A stretch of DNA of 64,000 nt. Origin: Brevibacillus_C sp046036945. GTDB taxonomy: Bacteria; Bacillota; Bacilli; Brevibacillales; Brevibacillaceae. Below, one piece after another: positions 17,423-25,383 of this stretch (position 1 is its first letter; every line of letters starts with the position of its first letter). The stretch lies in assembly GCF_046036945.1 (NCBI RefSeq), contig NZ_JBJQOQ010000004.1, positions 124,001-188,000 on the forward strand, written 5' to 3'. The notes beneath the pieces were generated by a model. That model was not told the origin of the DNA. It saw nothing but the letters and a program-made list of their open reading frames with translations, and did not search any database. A program made the translations under genes and the position numbers.

Positions 17423-18411
17423 TATTGGTAGTAGGCGGGGCTGGGTACGTCGGCAGCCATACCGTTAGGATGCTGTTGGATCAAGGGTATCAGGTAGCAG
17501 TACTCGACAATTTGACGACAGGCCACCGAGCAGCAGTGGATCCACGGACGGTCTTTATCGACGGCGACTTGGGAGACTGTGCCGATCTGGACCGGGTGTT
17601 CAGTACATATCCGATAACTGGCGTGATGCATTTCGCCGCGAACAGTCTGGTGGCGGAGTCGGTGGCAAATCCGTTGAAGTACTATCAGAACAACGTTGCC
17701 TCAACGATAAACCTGTTGGAAAGCATGCTTCGTTACGGCGTCAGACGGTTTATCTTTTCCTCTACTGCTGCCGTGTACGGAGTCCCTGATGTTGAGCTGA
17801 TCGATGAAACACTGCCTGCCAATCCGATTAATCCTTACGGCCGCACCAAGCGGATGATTGAACAAATTATCGAAGACCTTTCCGTCTCACACGGTCTGGA
17901 ATACGTCACACTGCGGTATTTTAACGCGGCGGGAGCTCACCTGTCCGGGGAGATCGGCGAGGATCACGATCAGGAAAGCCATTTGATCCCGATTGTCTTG
18001 CAGCATTTGCTGGGGCTGCGGGACAAGATTACGGTATTTGGAACAGATTACGATACCCCGGACGGAACCTGCATTCGGGATTATATTCATGTCCTTGACT
18101 TGGCCAATGCCCATATTTTGGCGCTCGCTAAGCTGTTTTTCGGCGAAGTGCGCAATCAGGTGTACAATCTGGGGACTGGGCGCGGTTATTCTGTAAAAGA
18201 AGTGATCAGCCTATGCGAAGAGACAACCGGCAGAAAAGCGGTGATCCAGTTGGGAAACAGGCGGGAAGGAGATCCGCCCAGACTCGTCGCGGCCAATCGC
18301 AAAGTGAAGGCGGAGCTCAACTGGGTGCCGGAACACGATCTAAAAAGCATGATCAGTTCTGCCTGGAACTGGCATACCAAGTATCCTGCCGGCTATCAAG
18401 TCCTGAGATAA
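17419..18411 (+). CDS. galE: UDP-glucose 4-epimerase
   Basis: The 330-residue short-chain dehydrogenase/reductase interconverts UDP-glucose and UDP-galactose with bound NAD. The Rossmann motif GGAGYVGSH is at the N-terminus. The catalytic Ser/Tyr/Lys are seen in FSSTAAVYG and NPYGRTK, followed by LRYFNAAGA, GTCIRDYIHVLDLANAH and YNLGTGRGYSV, all family markers. ATG 17419 overlaps the GT26 stop (ATGA). A long in-frame extension upstream is not used. It closes the first EPS operon and gives the pathway a galactosyl donor. Confidence 0.94.
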   Translation: MILVVGGAGYVGSHTVRMLLDQGYQVAVLDNLTTGHRAAVDPRTVFIDGDLGDCADLDRVFSTYPITGVMHFAANSLVAESVANPLKYYQNNVASTINLLESMLRYGVRRFIFSSTAAVYGVPDVELIDETLPANPINPYGRTKRMIEQIIEDLSVSHGLEYVTLRYFNAAGAHLSGEIGEDHDQESHLIPIVLQHLLGLRDKITVFGTDYDTPDGTCIRDYIHVLDLANAHILALAKLFFGEVRNQVYNLGTGRGYSVKEVISLCEETTGRKAVIQLGNRREGDPPRLVAANRKVKAELNWVPEHDLKSMISSAWNWHTKYPAGYQVLR

Positions 18412-18488
18412 CCGCAGTTTTCAGACGTTGAGCCAACCCGTTAATGAGTGCTCGCAAAACTGTACAAGCTGAAAATAGGTCTTTACCA

Positions 18489-18543
18489 AACAGGGCATCT
18501 ATTGTATCGTTTTTGATGATCAATACATGCCCTGTTTTTTTAA
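18489..18543 (+). terminator. terminator of the glycosyltransferase-galE operon
   Basis: AACAGGGCAT (18489-18498) pairs with ATGCCCTGTT (18527-18536) and runs into a long T tract. It is a strong intrinsic terminator 78 bases after galE. The 301-base gap from galE to the next gene otherwise holds only A+T-rich sequence; I could not fix a promoter there and saw no GTTC-type operator. Confidence 0.85.
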
Positions 18544-18712
18544 AAAGATGGCGTTCGCAGTTTGGACCTGGCAAAAAGCCGCACTTTTCTGAACTAACAA
18601 AAATGAATATCACCAATTAATAGAAAAAGCGTTTAAAAGTATAAAGGCACATGATTTTAACAGTTGGATATGTTATTCTACTTAAGACAACTTGTTTTGG
18701 GAGTGGAGTTGA

Positions 18713-19045
18713 ATGATAGGGAAGCGTATTCAACAACTGAGAAAAGAGAGGGGACTGACTCTTTCGGAGCTTGCGGAGCGAGCCGATGTGGCCAAGTCCT
18801 ATTTAAGTTCCATTGAAAGAGACGTTCAATCCAATCCCTCCATTCAGTTTCTTGAAAAAATCGGGGCTGTGCTCAATGTTTCCGTACAGTCGCTGCTGCA
18901 GCAAGAAGATAATCCACGGGACGAAGGGGTCGATCAGGAATGGTTTTCCCTGATTCGCGAAGCAATGGATTCCGGCGTGAGCAAAGAACAATTCAGGGAG
19001 TTTTTGGAGTTCAACAAGTGGAAGTTGAACCGTCCAAAAGACTGA
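18713..19045 (+). CDS. SinR-like repressor, paralogue C
   Basis: The 110-residue protein is very close in pattern to B. subtilis SinR and to paralogue B: GKRIQQLRKERGLTLSELAE, recognition helix DVAKSYLSSIERD, NPSIQFLEKIGAVLNVS, then the interaction end QEWFSLIREAMDSGVSKEQF and REFLEFNKWK. GGGAGTGGAG precedes the ATG. It lies alone between the two EPS operons with no sinI of its own, so it may share the SinI proteins at 13.4-13.9 kb. Near-identical recognition helices in B and C suggest overlapping operators. Confidence 0.88.
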   Translation: MIGKRIQQLRKERGLTLSELAERADVAKSYLSSIERDVQSNPSIQFLEKIGAVLNVSVQSLLQQEDNPRDEGVDQEWFSLIREAMDSGVSKEQFREFLEFNKWKLNRPKD

Positions 19046-19116
19046 TCCGCTTAAAATAGATGACGTCTAAAAACATACAAGGTTCGCAGATAGCGTGTAC
19101 CTTGCATGGAGTATGC

Positions 19117-21489
19117 TTATCGCGGAATGGCGATCATTGTGGGTGTGGCCGTAAATTTCACCCGAATGCGGTCGTTCGGGGACAGCTGCACGATCCCTGA
19201 TACCGTTCCCGTGTCATACCAGACCGTTCCGTTTCTGCTAAATTCGATTGAGTTAACCGTGCCATTGGCGGTAATAACCTCTACCGGGTAGGTGTTAGTA
19301 TTCTGGTAGACGTAGGGACTTGCTCCTACGCTCAATACCACCGGTGCATTTGAAATACTTGCACTCTTCGCCGGCGGGTCAGCCAGCCTGGAAAAGGTCG
19401 GGATGACATACGTAACGGCCTGATTAGTCAGCGTAACATTGGCCAGGACAGACAGCTCATACTGTGTAGGGCTTTTCTGCACGGTAATCGTATAGGTTCT
19501 CGTATCTGAGCCAAGCCGAATCCGATCGCCAATCCTCACTGCGTTCTGAACATTTAGATTTATCAGATTTGACCCGCTCGTAATGCTTCCTGTTACCCCC
19601 GTCAGCGTACCCAACGTTCCTTCCGACGTGCAGATCCAGCCGATACCTTCCGTTTGCACAAGCGCAGCATCCGTAAACAGAATTTGATCTCCCTTACTAA
19701 ATGAACCTGACGAAGGTTTTTCCGGCGAGTAGATCATGCGAAACGCGTGCTGATCCTCTATGGCCGTGCCCGCCATCTGCCGCAAAGAGAGGCCGGCAAG
19801 GTAGATCGGCTGCTGCTGCCCCGCCGGAGCGCTGTTGATCACGGTCAGACGCAAGTCAGGCGGCGGGTCAGGACTGTCGTAATCGTAGTAAAACTCCATC
19901 TGTTTGGAGCGGAATGCATCTTGGGTGGGCAGAGAAAAGAAGGCTTCTCTGACCAGTGGAGTACCGGCGGCACCGCTCTCCAATCTGATCAACCATCTGC
20001 CGGGAGGATTGGCGCCGGGCAATTTATACGTGATCGCTATGCGGTACTTTGCGCCTTTTTTCAAAGGCTTTCTGAGAAACTGACGAAACTGCTGATACTG
20101 GCTGGAGGGGGAGAGTACAATTCCCATCCTGCCAGCCGGCAGGTCTGCCCCTGTGTAGGAAGTGACCGACATGCTGCCGGCATCCCATCCCAGCGGCACA
20201 GGACTCGTATGCAGGTTCAAGGAAAAATCGGCATTGTAGAGCATCTCCGCAGACAAACTGCCGTTGTCATTTGACGTCAGCTCGGGCAATGGCAAATGGG
20301 TTTCATAACTCTTCAAAAAGACGGGCATTTTCGATATGGACAACAGATTGGCGCCGTTTTGGGTTCTGCCGTCAGCAAGTAGGGCCCAGCTGTTCTTCAG
20401 CTCGAACGGGAGGGTAGCAGGAGGGATTCTGTCGTCATCCGCCCATAACACATAGCCCTGGCTGCCGTCACTGTACACCAGCGACAGATTGTGCACGCCG
20501 TCAGAGGTTGTGGAATAGGAGTATGTCCTCGCCCCGTTCAAGAGATCGACCATGCGGCGGTAGGCGAAGCCGGGTGGGATGAGTGTAGGGGGATGGGCCA
20601 AATCAAGCAGCCGCAATCTCGACCACGGGTAGTCGATGCCATAGAAGTAGCAGCGGTCCACGCCGGCAATCCAATTGCATAGATACATGCGGATCAGGTA
20701 GGAGATGGCGAGATCGTAAGGCATAACGACAGAGTAGTCGAGCGGATCGGTTCCGTACAACGTTCCTTTGTAGTAAAAGCTGTTCCAGGTACTCTCCGTG
20801 TTCCAGAGGGGCAGGTTCCCAACGCCTTGCCCCGCCATAACAGCCTGATAGGCGCCTGCCAGATCAATCACGCTCTCCGGCGGACCGGGAAAGGTGTAGA
20901 GGTGTACCCCGACAATGTCGATCCAGTATTTCCCGCCGGCTGTCATGAACGCATCCAATGCCGCCACTCCGCCCCATTCCGTGAAGCTGGGGCTGACGAT
21001 CTTGGTCCCCGGATCGATCGCTTTCAATACCTGATTGGCCTCTCTGGTCAACTCAACCAGTTTGTCGACCGTTCCCGAGTAGTATCGGCTTAAATTTGCT
21101 TCATTCCAAATCTCGTAGTAGCCAATTTTCCCCTTGTAACGCGTTCCGATTACGCTCAGGTAGTCCCGCCAGTCCTGAATGTTGTTCGGAGGGGCGCTAT
21201 TGTAGTAATCCGTACCCGGAACAGGCGAGGGTCCGCCCCCGGTTGCCCAAGCAGGGGGTTGTCCCAGCGTCCAAATGACGTCAAGACCGTTTTTCTGGGC
21301 AAAATCGACAAAGCTGTCGACGACGGAAAAATCAAAACTGCCCTTCGACCTCTCTATATTCCCCCAGTTTGTTCCCGTGTCCCAAAGGCGAATCGATCCA
21401 AAACCGAGCGGTTGAAAGTCCTGGGTCTTCTTCATGTGCATGCCAAAGAACCTGCTGTCGATCTGTTTTAACGAAATGGAATTATTTAT
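19117..21489 (-). CDS. glycoside hydrolase, clan GH-A (GH39-like), with C-terminal jelly-roll domain
   Basis: The roughly 790-residue protein has a TIM-barrel domain from near its start (IDSRFFGMHM, SIRLWDTGTNW) to about 400. The acid/base is seen as Glu130 in YYEIWNEAN and the nucleophile as Glu232 in LPLWNTESTWN, the clan GH-A pair. A jelly-roll, CBM-like region (about 470-620) and a beta-rich C-terminus follow. The start is unclear: AAAAAGGAGG (21507-21498) is eight bases from ATA at 21489, with no ATG, GTG or TTG in range. An in-frame ATG at 21699 would cross the operators and lacks an RBS. No signal peptide is visible. It is divergent from the EPS operon and probably trims or processes the polymer. 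Confidence 0.8.
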   Translation of the reverse strand: MNNSISLKQIDSRFFGMHMKKTQDFQPLGFGSIRLWDTGTNWGNIERSKGSFDFSVVDSFVDFAQKNGLDVIWTLGQPPAWATGGGPSPVPGTDYYNSAPPNNIQDWRDYLSVIGTRYKGKIGYYEIWNEANLSRYYSGTVDKLVELTREANQVLKAIDPGTKIVSPSFTEWGGVAALDAFMTAGGKYWIDIVGVHLYTFPGPPESVIDLAGAYQAVMAGQGVGNLPLWNTESTWNSFYYKGTLYGTDPLDYSVVMPYDLAISYLIRMYLCNWIAGVDRCYFYGIDYPWSRLRLLDLAHPPTLIPPGFAYRRMVDLLNGARTYSYSTTSDGVHNLSLVYSDGSQGYVLWADDDRIPPATLPFELKNSWALLADGRTQNGANLLSISKMPVFLKSYETHLPLPELTSNDNGSLSAEMLYNADFSLNLHTSPVPLGWDAGSMSVTSYTGADLPAGRMGIVLSPSSQYQQFRQFLRKPLKKGAKYRIAITYKLPGANPPGRWLIRLESGAAGTPLVREAFFSLPTQDAFRSKQMEFYYDYDSPDPPPDLRLTVINSAPAGQQQPIYLAGLSLRQMAGTAIEDQHAFRMIYSPEKPSSGSFSKGDQILFTDAALVQTEGIGWICTSEGTLGTLTGVTGSITSGSNLINLNVQNAVRIGDRIRLGSDTRTYTITVQKSPTQYELSVLANVTLTNQAVTYVIPTFSRLADPPAKSASISNAPVVLSVGASPYVYQNTNTYPVEVITANGTVNSIEFSRNGTVWYDTGTVSGIVQLSPNDRIRVKFTATPTMIAIPR

Positions 21490-21853
21490 GAGAATAACCT
21501 CCTTTTTCAAATGCAGATATATAGAACAGCGTATGAAACACAAAATCGAATGGTGTCGGCGCTGCACCGTACAGTTTCGTTCTTTTAAAGAAACGTCATG
21601 TTCGTTATAAAATGTATGAAAACGAGAGAGATCGGGAGTTAATACGAGATAACGAACGAAACTTGTTTGAAATAGGCAATTAAGGGCAAAAACTGCCATT
21701 TTTATTTCCTCATCCTTCCTGTATACTCAACGTATCGGTTCGTTAAAACGAACTAGTGAGAAACGAAACGAACAGAGGAAGGGGAAGGGAGTACATGTAT
21801 ACGTCTGTTTTACGCGTATCGTCAGGATTTGGGATAGAGGGGACAGCCTACGT
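21490..21853. promoter_or_regulatory. divergent promoter region with SinR-type operators
   Basis: This 364-base non-coding stretch serves the hydrolase (left) and the EPS operon (right). It contains a GTTTCGTTCTTTTAAAG segment at 21574-21590 continuing to GAAACG; GTTCGTTATAAAAT at 21600-21613, identical over 14 bases to 14334-14347; the inverted ATAACGAAC at 21649-21657; a palindrome GTTCGTT-AA-AACGAAC at 21738-21753; and GAAACGAAACGAAC at 21760-21773. TATACT at 21722-21727 may be the -10 for the EPS operon, with the palindrome just downstream as a block. The -35 is not clear. Confidence 0.7.
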
Positions 21854-22486
21854 ATGGATATGGTGATTGATGTTCTCACAACGATTCGCAAAAGATGGTT
21901 TCTCACGCTGGCGGTTGCGGCAATCGCCGGTATTGCAACCGGTCTGATCCAATTCTTCGTACTGGTTCCCAAGTATCAAGCGACGACGACTCTGCTTGTG
22001 CAGCCCCAAAACACCAACAATATGAATATTTACACCAGCTCGCTGGGAAATCAGCAGCTGCTTAAAACCTACACAGAGCTGATCAAAAGCCGGCGCATCG
22101 CCGAAGACGTCATCCGCAAGATGCAGTCCACGATCACCCCGGCGCAGCTGCTGGAAAAAGTAGCTGTGAAAATAAACAACGGCACTTTTCTGTTTTCCAT
22201 TACCATCACCGATCAGAATGCCGCGTTGGCCGTCCGGTACGCAAACGCATTCTCCCAGTCGATCACCGAGAATGCCAATCTGTTCATGAATATAGACAAT
22301 GTGATGGTTATCGACGAAGCGGAAGGAAGCAGCAATCCCGTTCCCATTGGGCCCAAACCGTACGTGAGCATACCGATCTCCGTCGTTCTTGGATTTATGG
22401 TCGGTGTGGTGCTGGCGCTCTTTTTTGAAATGGTGGACAGAGCCAAACATGCGTCCAGCCCGCGAAAGAAAAGCTTCGCGTCGTAA
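21854..22486 (+). CDS. polysaccharide chain-length regulator (Wzz/EpsA-like co-polymerase)
   Basis: The 210-residue protein is an EpsA/CapA-type PCP-2b subunit. It has an N-terminal membrane segment (WFLTLAVAAIAGIATGLIQF, about 15-35), an extracellular helical region with TTTLLVQPQN and LLKTYTELIKSRRIAE, then PKPYVSIPISVVLGFMVGVV, the Pro-rich second membrane segment (about 170-195), and a short cytoplasmic basic tail. Such proteins set polymer length together with a BY-type tyrosine kinase. No kinase or phosphatase gene is present in this cluster. AGAGGGG precedes ATG 21854. It is the first gene of the nine-gene EPS operon. Confidence 0.9.
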   Translation: MDMVIDVLTTIRKRWFLTLAVAAIAGIATGLIQFFVLVPKYQATTTLLVQPQNTNNMNIYTSSLGNQQLLKTYTELIKSRRIAEDVIRKMQSTITPAQLLEKVAVKINNGTFLFSITITDQNAALAVRYANAFSQSITENANLFMNIDNVMVIDEAEGSSNPVPIGPKPYVSIPISVVLGFMVGVVLALFFEMVDRAKHASSPRKKSFAS

Positions 22487-22542
22487 AAAATTCAGGCAAT
22501 TCAGGCAATCTCTCATTACGCATAGAGGAGATGGTTTTCGAG

Positions 22543-23439
22543 ATGAAGGTCAGAAAAGCTGTTATTCCCGCAGCAGGGCTGGGGACGCGTTTTCTTCCTG
22601 CAACGAAGGCGATGCCGAAAGAGATGCTGCCCATCGTTGATAAGCCAACCATTCAGTACATTGTTGAGGAAGCCGTCGAATCCGGCATCAAAGACATCAT
22701 TATTGTGACGGGACGAAGCAAACGGGCAATTGAAGACCACTTTGACAAAAACTACGAACTTGAATTGAACCTGCTGGAAAAGAGCAAGAATGACCTTTTT
22801 AACATCGTAAATGGGATTACCAATCTTGTCGATATTCACTACGTCAGGCAGAAGGAAGCGCTGGGTCTGGGCCATGCCATTTGGTGCGCGCGAAAGTTCA
22901 TCGGCAATGAACCCTTTGCTGTTCTGTTGGGAGACATGGTGATTCGGAGCGAGACGCCGTGCCTGAAGCAGATGATCGACATCTACGACCAGCAAAACTC
23001 CAGCGTGATTGCGGTCGAACCGGTTGAATGGAGCGAAGTGGGCAACTACGGCGTGATCGAAGGGGTGAACATCGACGATAGCCTGGAGTTGATCAAAAAC
23101 CTGGTGGAAAAGCCAAAGAGTAATCCACCATCCAACCTGGCGATCATTGGCCGCTACATCCTGGATCCGCGAATATTCGCGATTCTGGAACGGATCAAGC
23201 CGGGAGTGGGCGGCGAGATTCAATTGACCGACGCCCTGCAAGTCCTCGCTCAGGAACAGGCGATGCTGGCCTATAGGTTCAAAGGGACGCTTTACGACGT
23301 CGGCAGCAAGATCGGCTTTTTAAAGGCGACAATCGAGTTTGCCCTGCATAACGAAGAGCTCAACGAAGACTTCCGGCATTACCTTCGCGACTTTCAAGCG
23401 GCGGAGATGTTGAAAAAAGAAAAGGTAGGAATGCGATAA
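22543..23439 (+). CDS. galU: UTP-glucose-1-phosphate uridylyltransferase
   Basis: The 298-residue enzyme makes UDP-glucose from UTP and glucose-1-phosphate. The N-terminus KAVIPAAGLGTRFLPATKA holds the nucleotidyltransferase signature, followed by EMLPIVDKPTIQYIVEEA and GTLYDVGSKIGFLKA. ATG 22543 is preferred because family sequences start at MKVRKAVIP. The in-frame ATG at 22531 touches the GAGGAG, although the spacing from GAGGAG to 22543 is rather long. It takes PgcA's product and feeds GalE and Ugd. Confidence 0.95.
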   Translation: MKVRKAVIPAAGLGTRFLPATKAMPKEMLPIVDKPTIQYIVEEAVESGIKDIIIVTGRSKRAIEDHFDKNYELELNLLEKSKNDLFNIVNGITNLVDIHYVRQKEALGLGHAIWCARKFIGNEPFAVLLGDMVIRSETPCLKQMIDIYDQQNSSVIAVEPVEWSEVGNYGVIEGVNIDDSLELIKNLVEKPKSNPPSNLAIIGRYILDPRIFAILERIKPGVGGEIQLTDALQVLAQEQAMLAYRFKGTLYDVGSKIGFLKATIEFALHNEELNEDFRHYLRDFQAAEMLKKEKVGMR

Positions 23440-23442
23440 ACC

Positions 23443-24063
23443 ATGGGGATGCTGCCTCGTCACATCGAACAAACGATTGATGTTCCCAAAAGCTTGTACG
23501 TGCGGTTTGGCAAACAGATGCTTGACCTCATGCTGTGTCTGCTGCTCGCCTTGCCCGTACTTGCGGTATGTGCCGTCGTTTCTGTTCTGATCAAGCTGGA
23601 TTCAAAAGGCCCCGTCTTGTTCAGGCAACCCCGTTTTGGGAAAGACGGCAGGGAATTTCAGATCTATAAATTCCGCACCATGTACATAGATGCACCGAGA
23701 CAGGGCAGATCGCCTGTAAGCGACCGCGACCCCCGGATCACGAGAATTGGGCGGTTGCTCAGGAAGACGAGTATAGATGAACTGCCGCAGCTGATCAACG
23801 TCCTCAGGGGCGAGATGAGCTTCGTCGGCCCTCGTCCGGAACAGTCCTCGATTGTACAAAAGTACTACACCGGCTACGAAAGGCAGCGGTTTCTCGTCAA
23901 ACCGGGGATTACAGGGTTGTGGCAAATCAGCATGGATCGGACGAAACCGATTCACGAAAACCTCTCCTATGATCTCCAGTACATCAGAGAAATGTCGCTC
24001 GGCCTTGACCTTTGGATTATTTTGCAGACGGTCCTGATCGTATGTAAGAGCAATACCTGTTAA
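23443..24063 (+). CDS. initiating sugar-phosphate transferase (polyprenyl monoPGT)
   Basis: The 206-residue phosphoglycosyl transferase belongs to the small monotopic type. It has one membrane segment (about 28-50), then the catalytic region with GPVLFRQPRFGKDGREFQIY, KFRTMY, the Asp-Glu pair in TSIDELPQLINVLRGEMSFV, GPRPE, and KPGITGLWQI. It transfers a sugar-1-phosphate from UDP-sugar to undecaprenyl phosphate and so starts the repeat unit. The ATG follows four bases after galU, with AAGGTAGGA somewhat far at 12 bases. The sugar is not predictable. Confidence 0.94.
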   Translation: MGMLPRHIEQTIDVPKSLYVRFGKQMLDLMLCLLLALPVLAVCAVVSVLIKLDSKGPVLFRQPRFGKDGREFQIYKFRTMYIDAPRQGRSPVSDRDPRITRIGRLLRKTSIDELPQLINVLRGEMSFVGPRPEQSSIVQKYYTGYERQRFLVKPGITGLWQISMDRTKPIHENLSYDLQYIREMSLGLDLWIILQTVLIVCKSNTC

Positions 24064-24078
24064 CTGATCGGGCCGCAA

Positions 24079-25371
24079 TTGGATGTGAACCAGATGCTTA
24101 GTCGATTAAAGAACAGTACGCTCGCCCGCAATACCCTGTGGATGGTGCTTGGCCAAGGGTCGCGTATTCTCATTCAAGCTGTCTATTTCATCATCATCGC
24201 TCGCTGCCTGGGGGCGGAAGGATACGGCACATTCGTCGGGGTTGCATCCCTGGTCGGCATCTTTGCCCCCTTCTCCACTTGGGGAACGGGAAATTTACTG
24301 GTCAAGCACGTTTCGAGAGACAAAGGGGTGTTTCCCCAATATTGGGGCAATGCCTTGGCCATGACCGTCATATCCGGGGTCTTGCTTACACTATTGACCG
24401 GTATTGTCGCTCAGTTCACACTGCCGGTGTTTGTCAGTCCGCTGCTGATACTGGCGATATCCGTTTCCGACCTGATCTTCTACCGGCTGCTGGACGTCAG
24501 TTCACAGGCGTTTCAAGCGTTTGAACGGCTAAAAAGAACGGCGCAGCTGCAAGTTTTTCTCAGCCTGGCGAGATTGGTCGGGGCCGCTGCCCTCGCTTTG
24601 TTCTCCGACAGCAGATCGCCGGCGGAATGGGCGGTCATCTACCTGTGTACGACGGTGATAGGGGCGGCTGTCGGCGTCTGGCTGGTCAACCGTGAACTTG
24701 GAACTCCCCGTGTGGAGTGGAGGAAGCTGTTCGCCGAATTGCGAGAGGGCTTTTACTTTTCCGTCAGCAGTTCGTCTGTCGCGATTTACAACGACACGTC
24801 GAAGATTCTGCTGGTCAATCTGTCAACGCTTGAAGCGTCCGGCATCTTCGCCGCGGCCGGACGAATCATCGAGGTCTCCCTCAGCCCGATCCGCGCGTTG
24901 ATGGGCGCTGCCTACGCAAAATTTTTCCAGGATGGAAGAGACGGCATTGCCGGGAGCTTGCGGCTCGCGAAACGGCTTCTCTCCGTTTCCGTGGTATACA
25001 GCGTAATTGCCGGGATCTGCATCTACGCGGCCGCTCCTGTTCTGCCCTGGCTGCTGGGCGAGGATTATTCCAATGCCGTTGACGCGGTGCGTTTCCTGGC
25101 GGTTGTGCCGCTGCTCAAAAGCATGTACAGCTTCGCCCAGGATGCGCTTACGGGGGCCGGTTATCAGGGGTGGAGAAGCGGGATACAGGTGATCGTAGCA
25201 GTGATCAATCCGCTGACCAACCTTCTGCTGATTCCCTTGTACTCCTGGAGGGGGGCTGCCCTCGCAGGCATGGCATCCGACCTGCTGCTGTCCCTCGGGT
25301 ATTGGCTGGCGATCTGGTACTTCTACCGCAGAGACAATTTGTTAAAAGTGAAAGCTCACATAGCAAGCTAG
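24079..25371 (+). CDS. oligosaccharide flippase (Wzx-type, MOP superfamily)
   Basis: The roughly 430-residue protein has about twelve membrane helices. The start includes NTLWMVLGQGSRILIQAVYF and IIARCLGAEGYGTFVGVASL, the usual Wzx N-terminal pattern, and SISDLIFYRLL-like helices follow. It should move the lipid-linked repeat unit across the membrane. The start is uncertain: TTG 24079, GTG 24085 and ATG 24094 are all in frame, and none has a strong RBS. Translation may be coupled to the preceding gene. Confidence 0.9.
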   Translation: MDVNQMLSRLKNSTLARNTLWMVLGQGSRILIQAVYFIIIARCLGAEGYGTFVGVASLVGIFAPFSTWGTGNLLVKHVSRDKGVFPQYWGNALAMTVISGVLLTLLTGIVAQFTLPVFVSPLLILAISVSDLIFYRLLDVSSQAFQAFERLKRTAQLQVFLSLARLVGAAALALFSDSRSPAEWAVIYLCTTVIGAAVGVWLVNRELGTPRVEWRKLFAELREGFYFSVSSSSVAIYNDTSKILLVNLSTLEASGIFAAAGRIIEVSLSPIRALMGAAYAKFFQDGRDGIAGSLRLAKRLLSVSVVYSVIAGICIYAAAPVLPWLLGEDYSNAVDAVRFLAVVPLLKSMYSFAQDALTGAGYQGWRSGIQVIVAVINPLTNLLLIPLYSWRGAALAGMASDLLLSLGYWLAIWYFYRRDNLLKVKAHIAS

Positions 25372-25383
25372 GGGGAAATCACA

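Noticed and set aside
19077..19104. CAAGGT/ACCTTG inverted pair after SinR-like C
   Set aside because: The arms are six pairs with a long loop and no T run.
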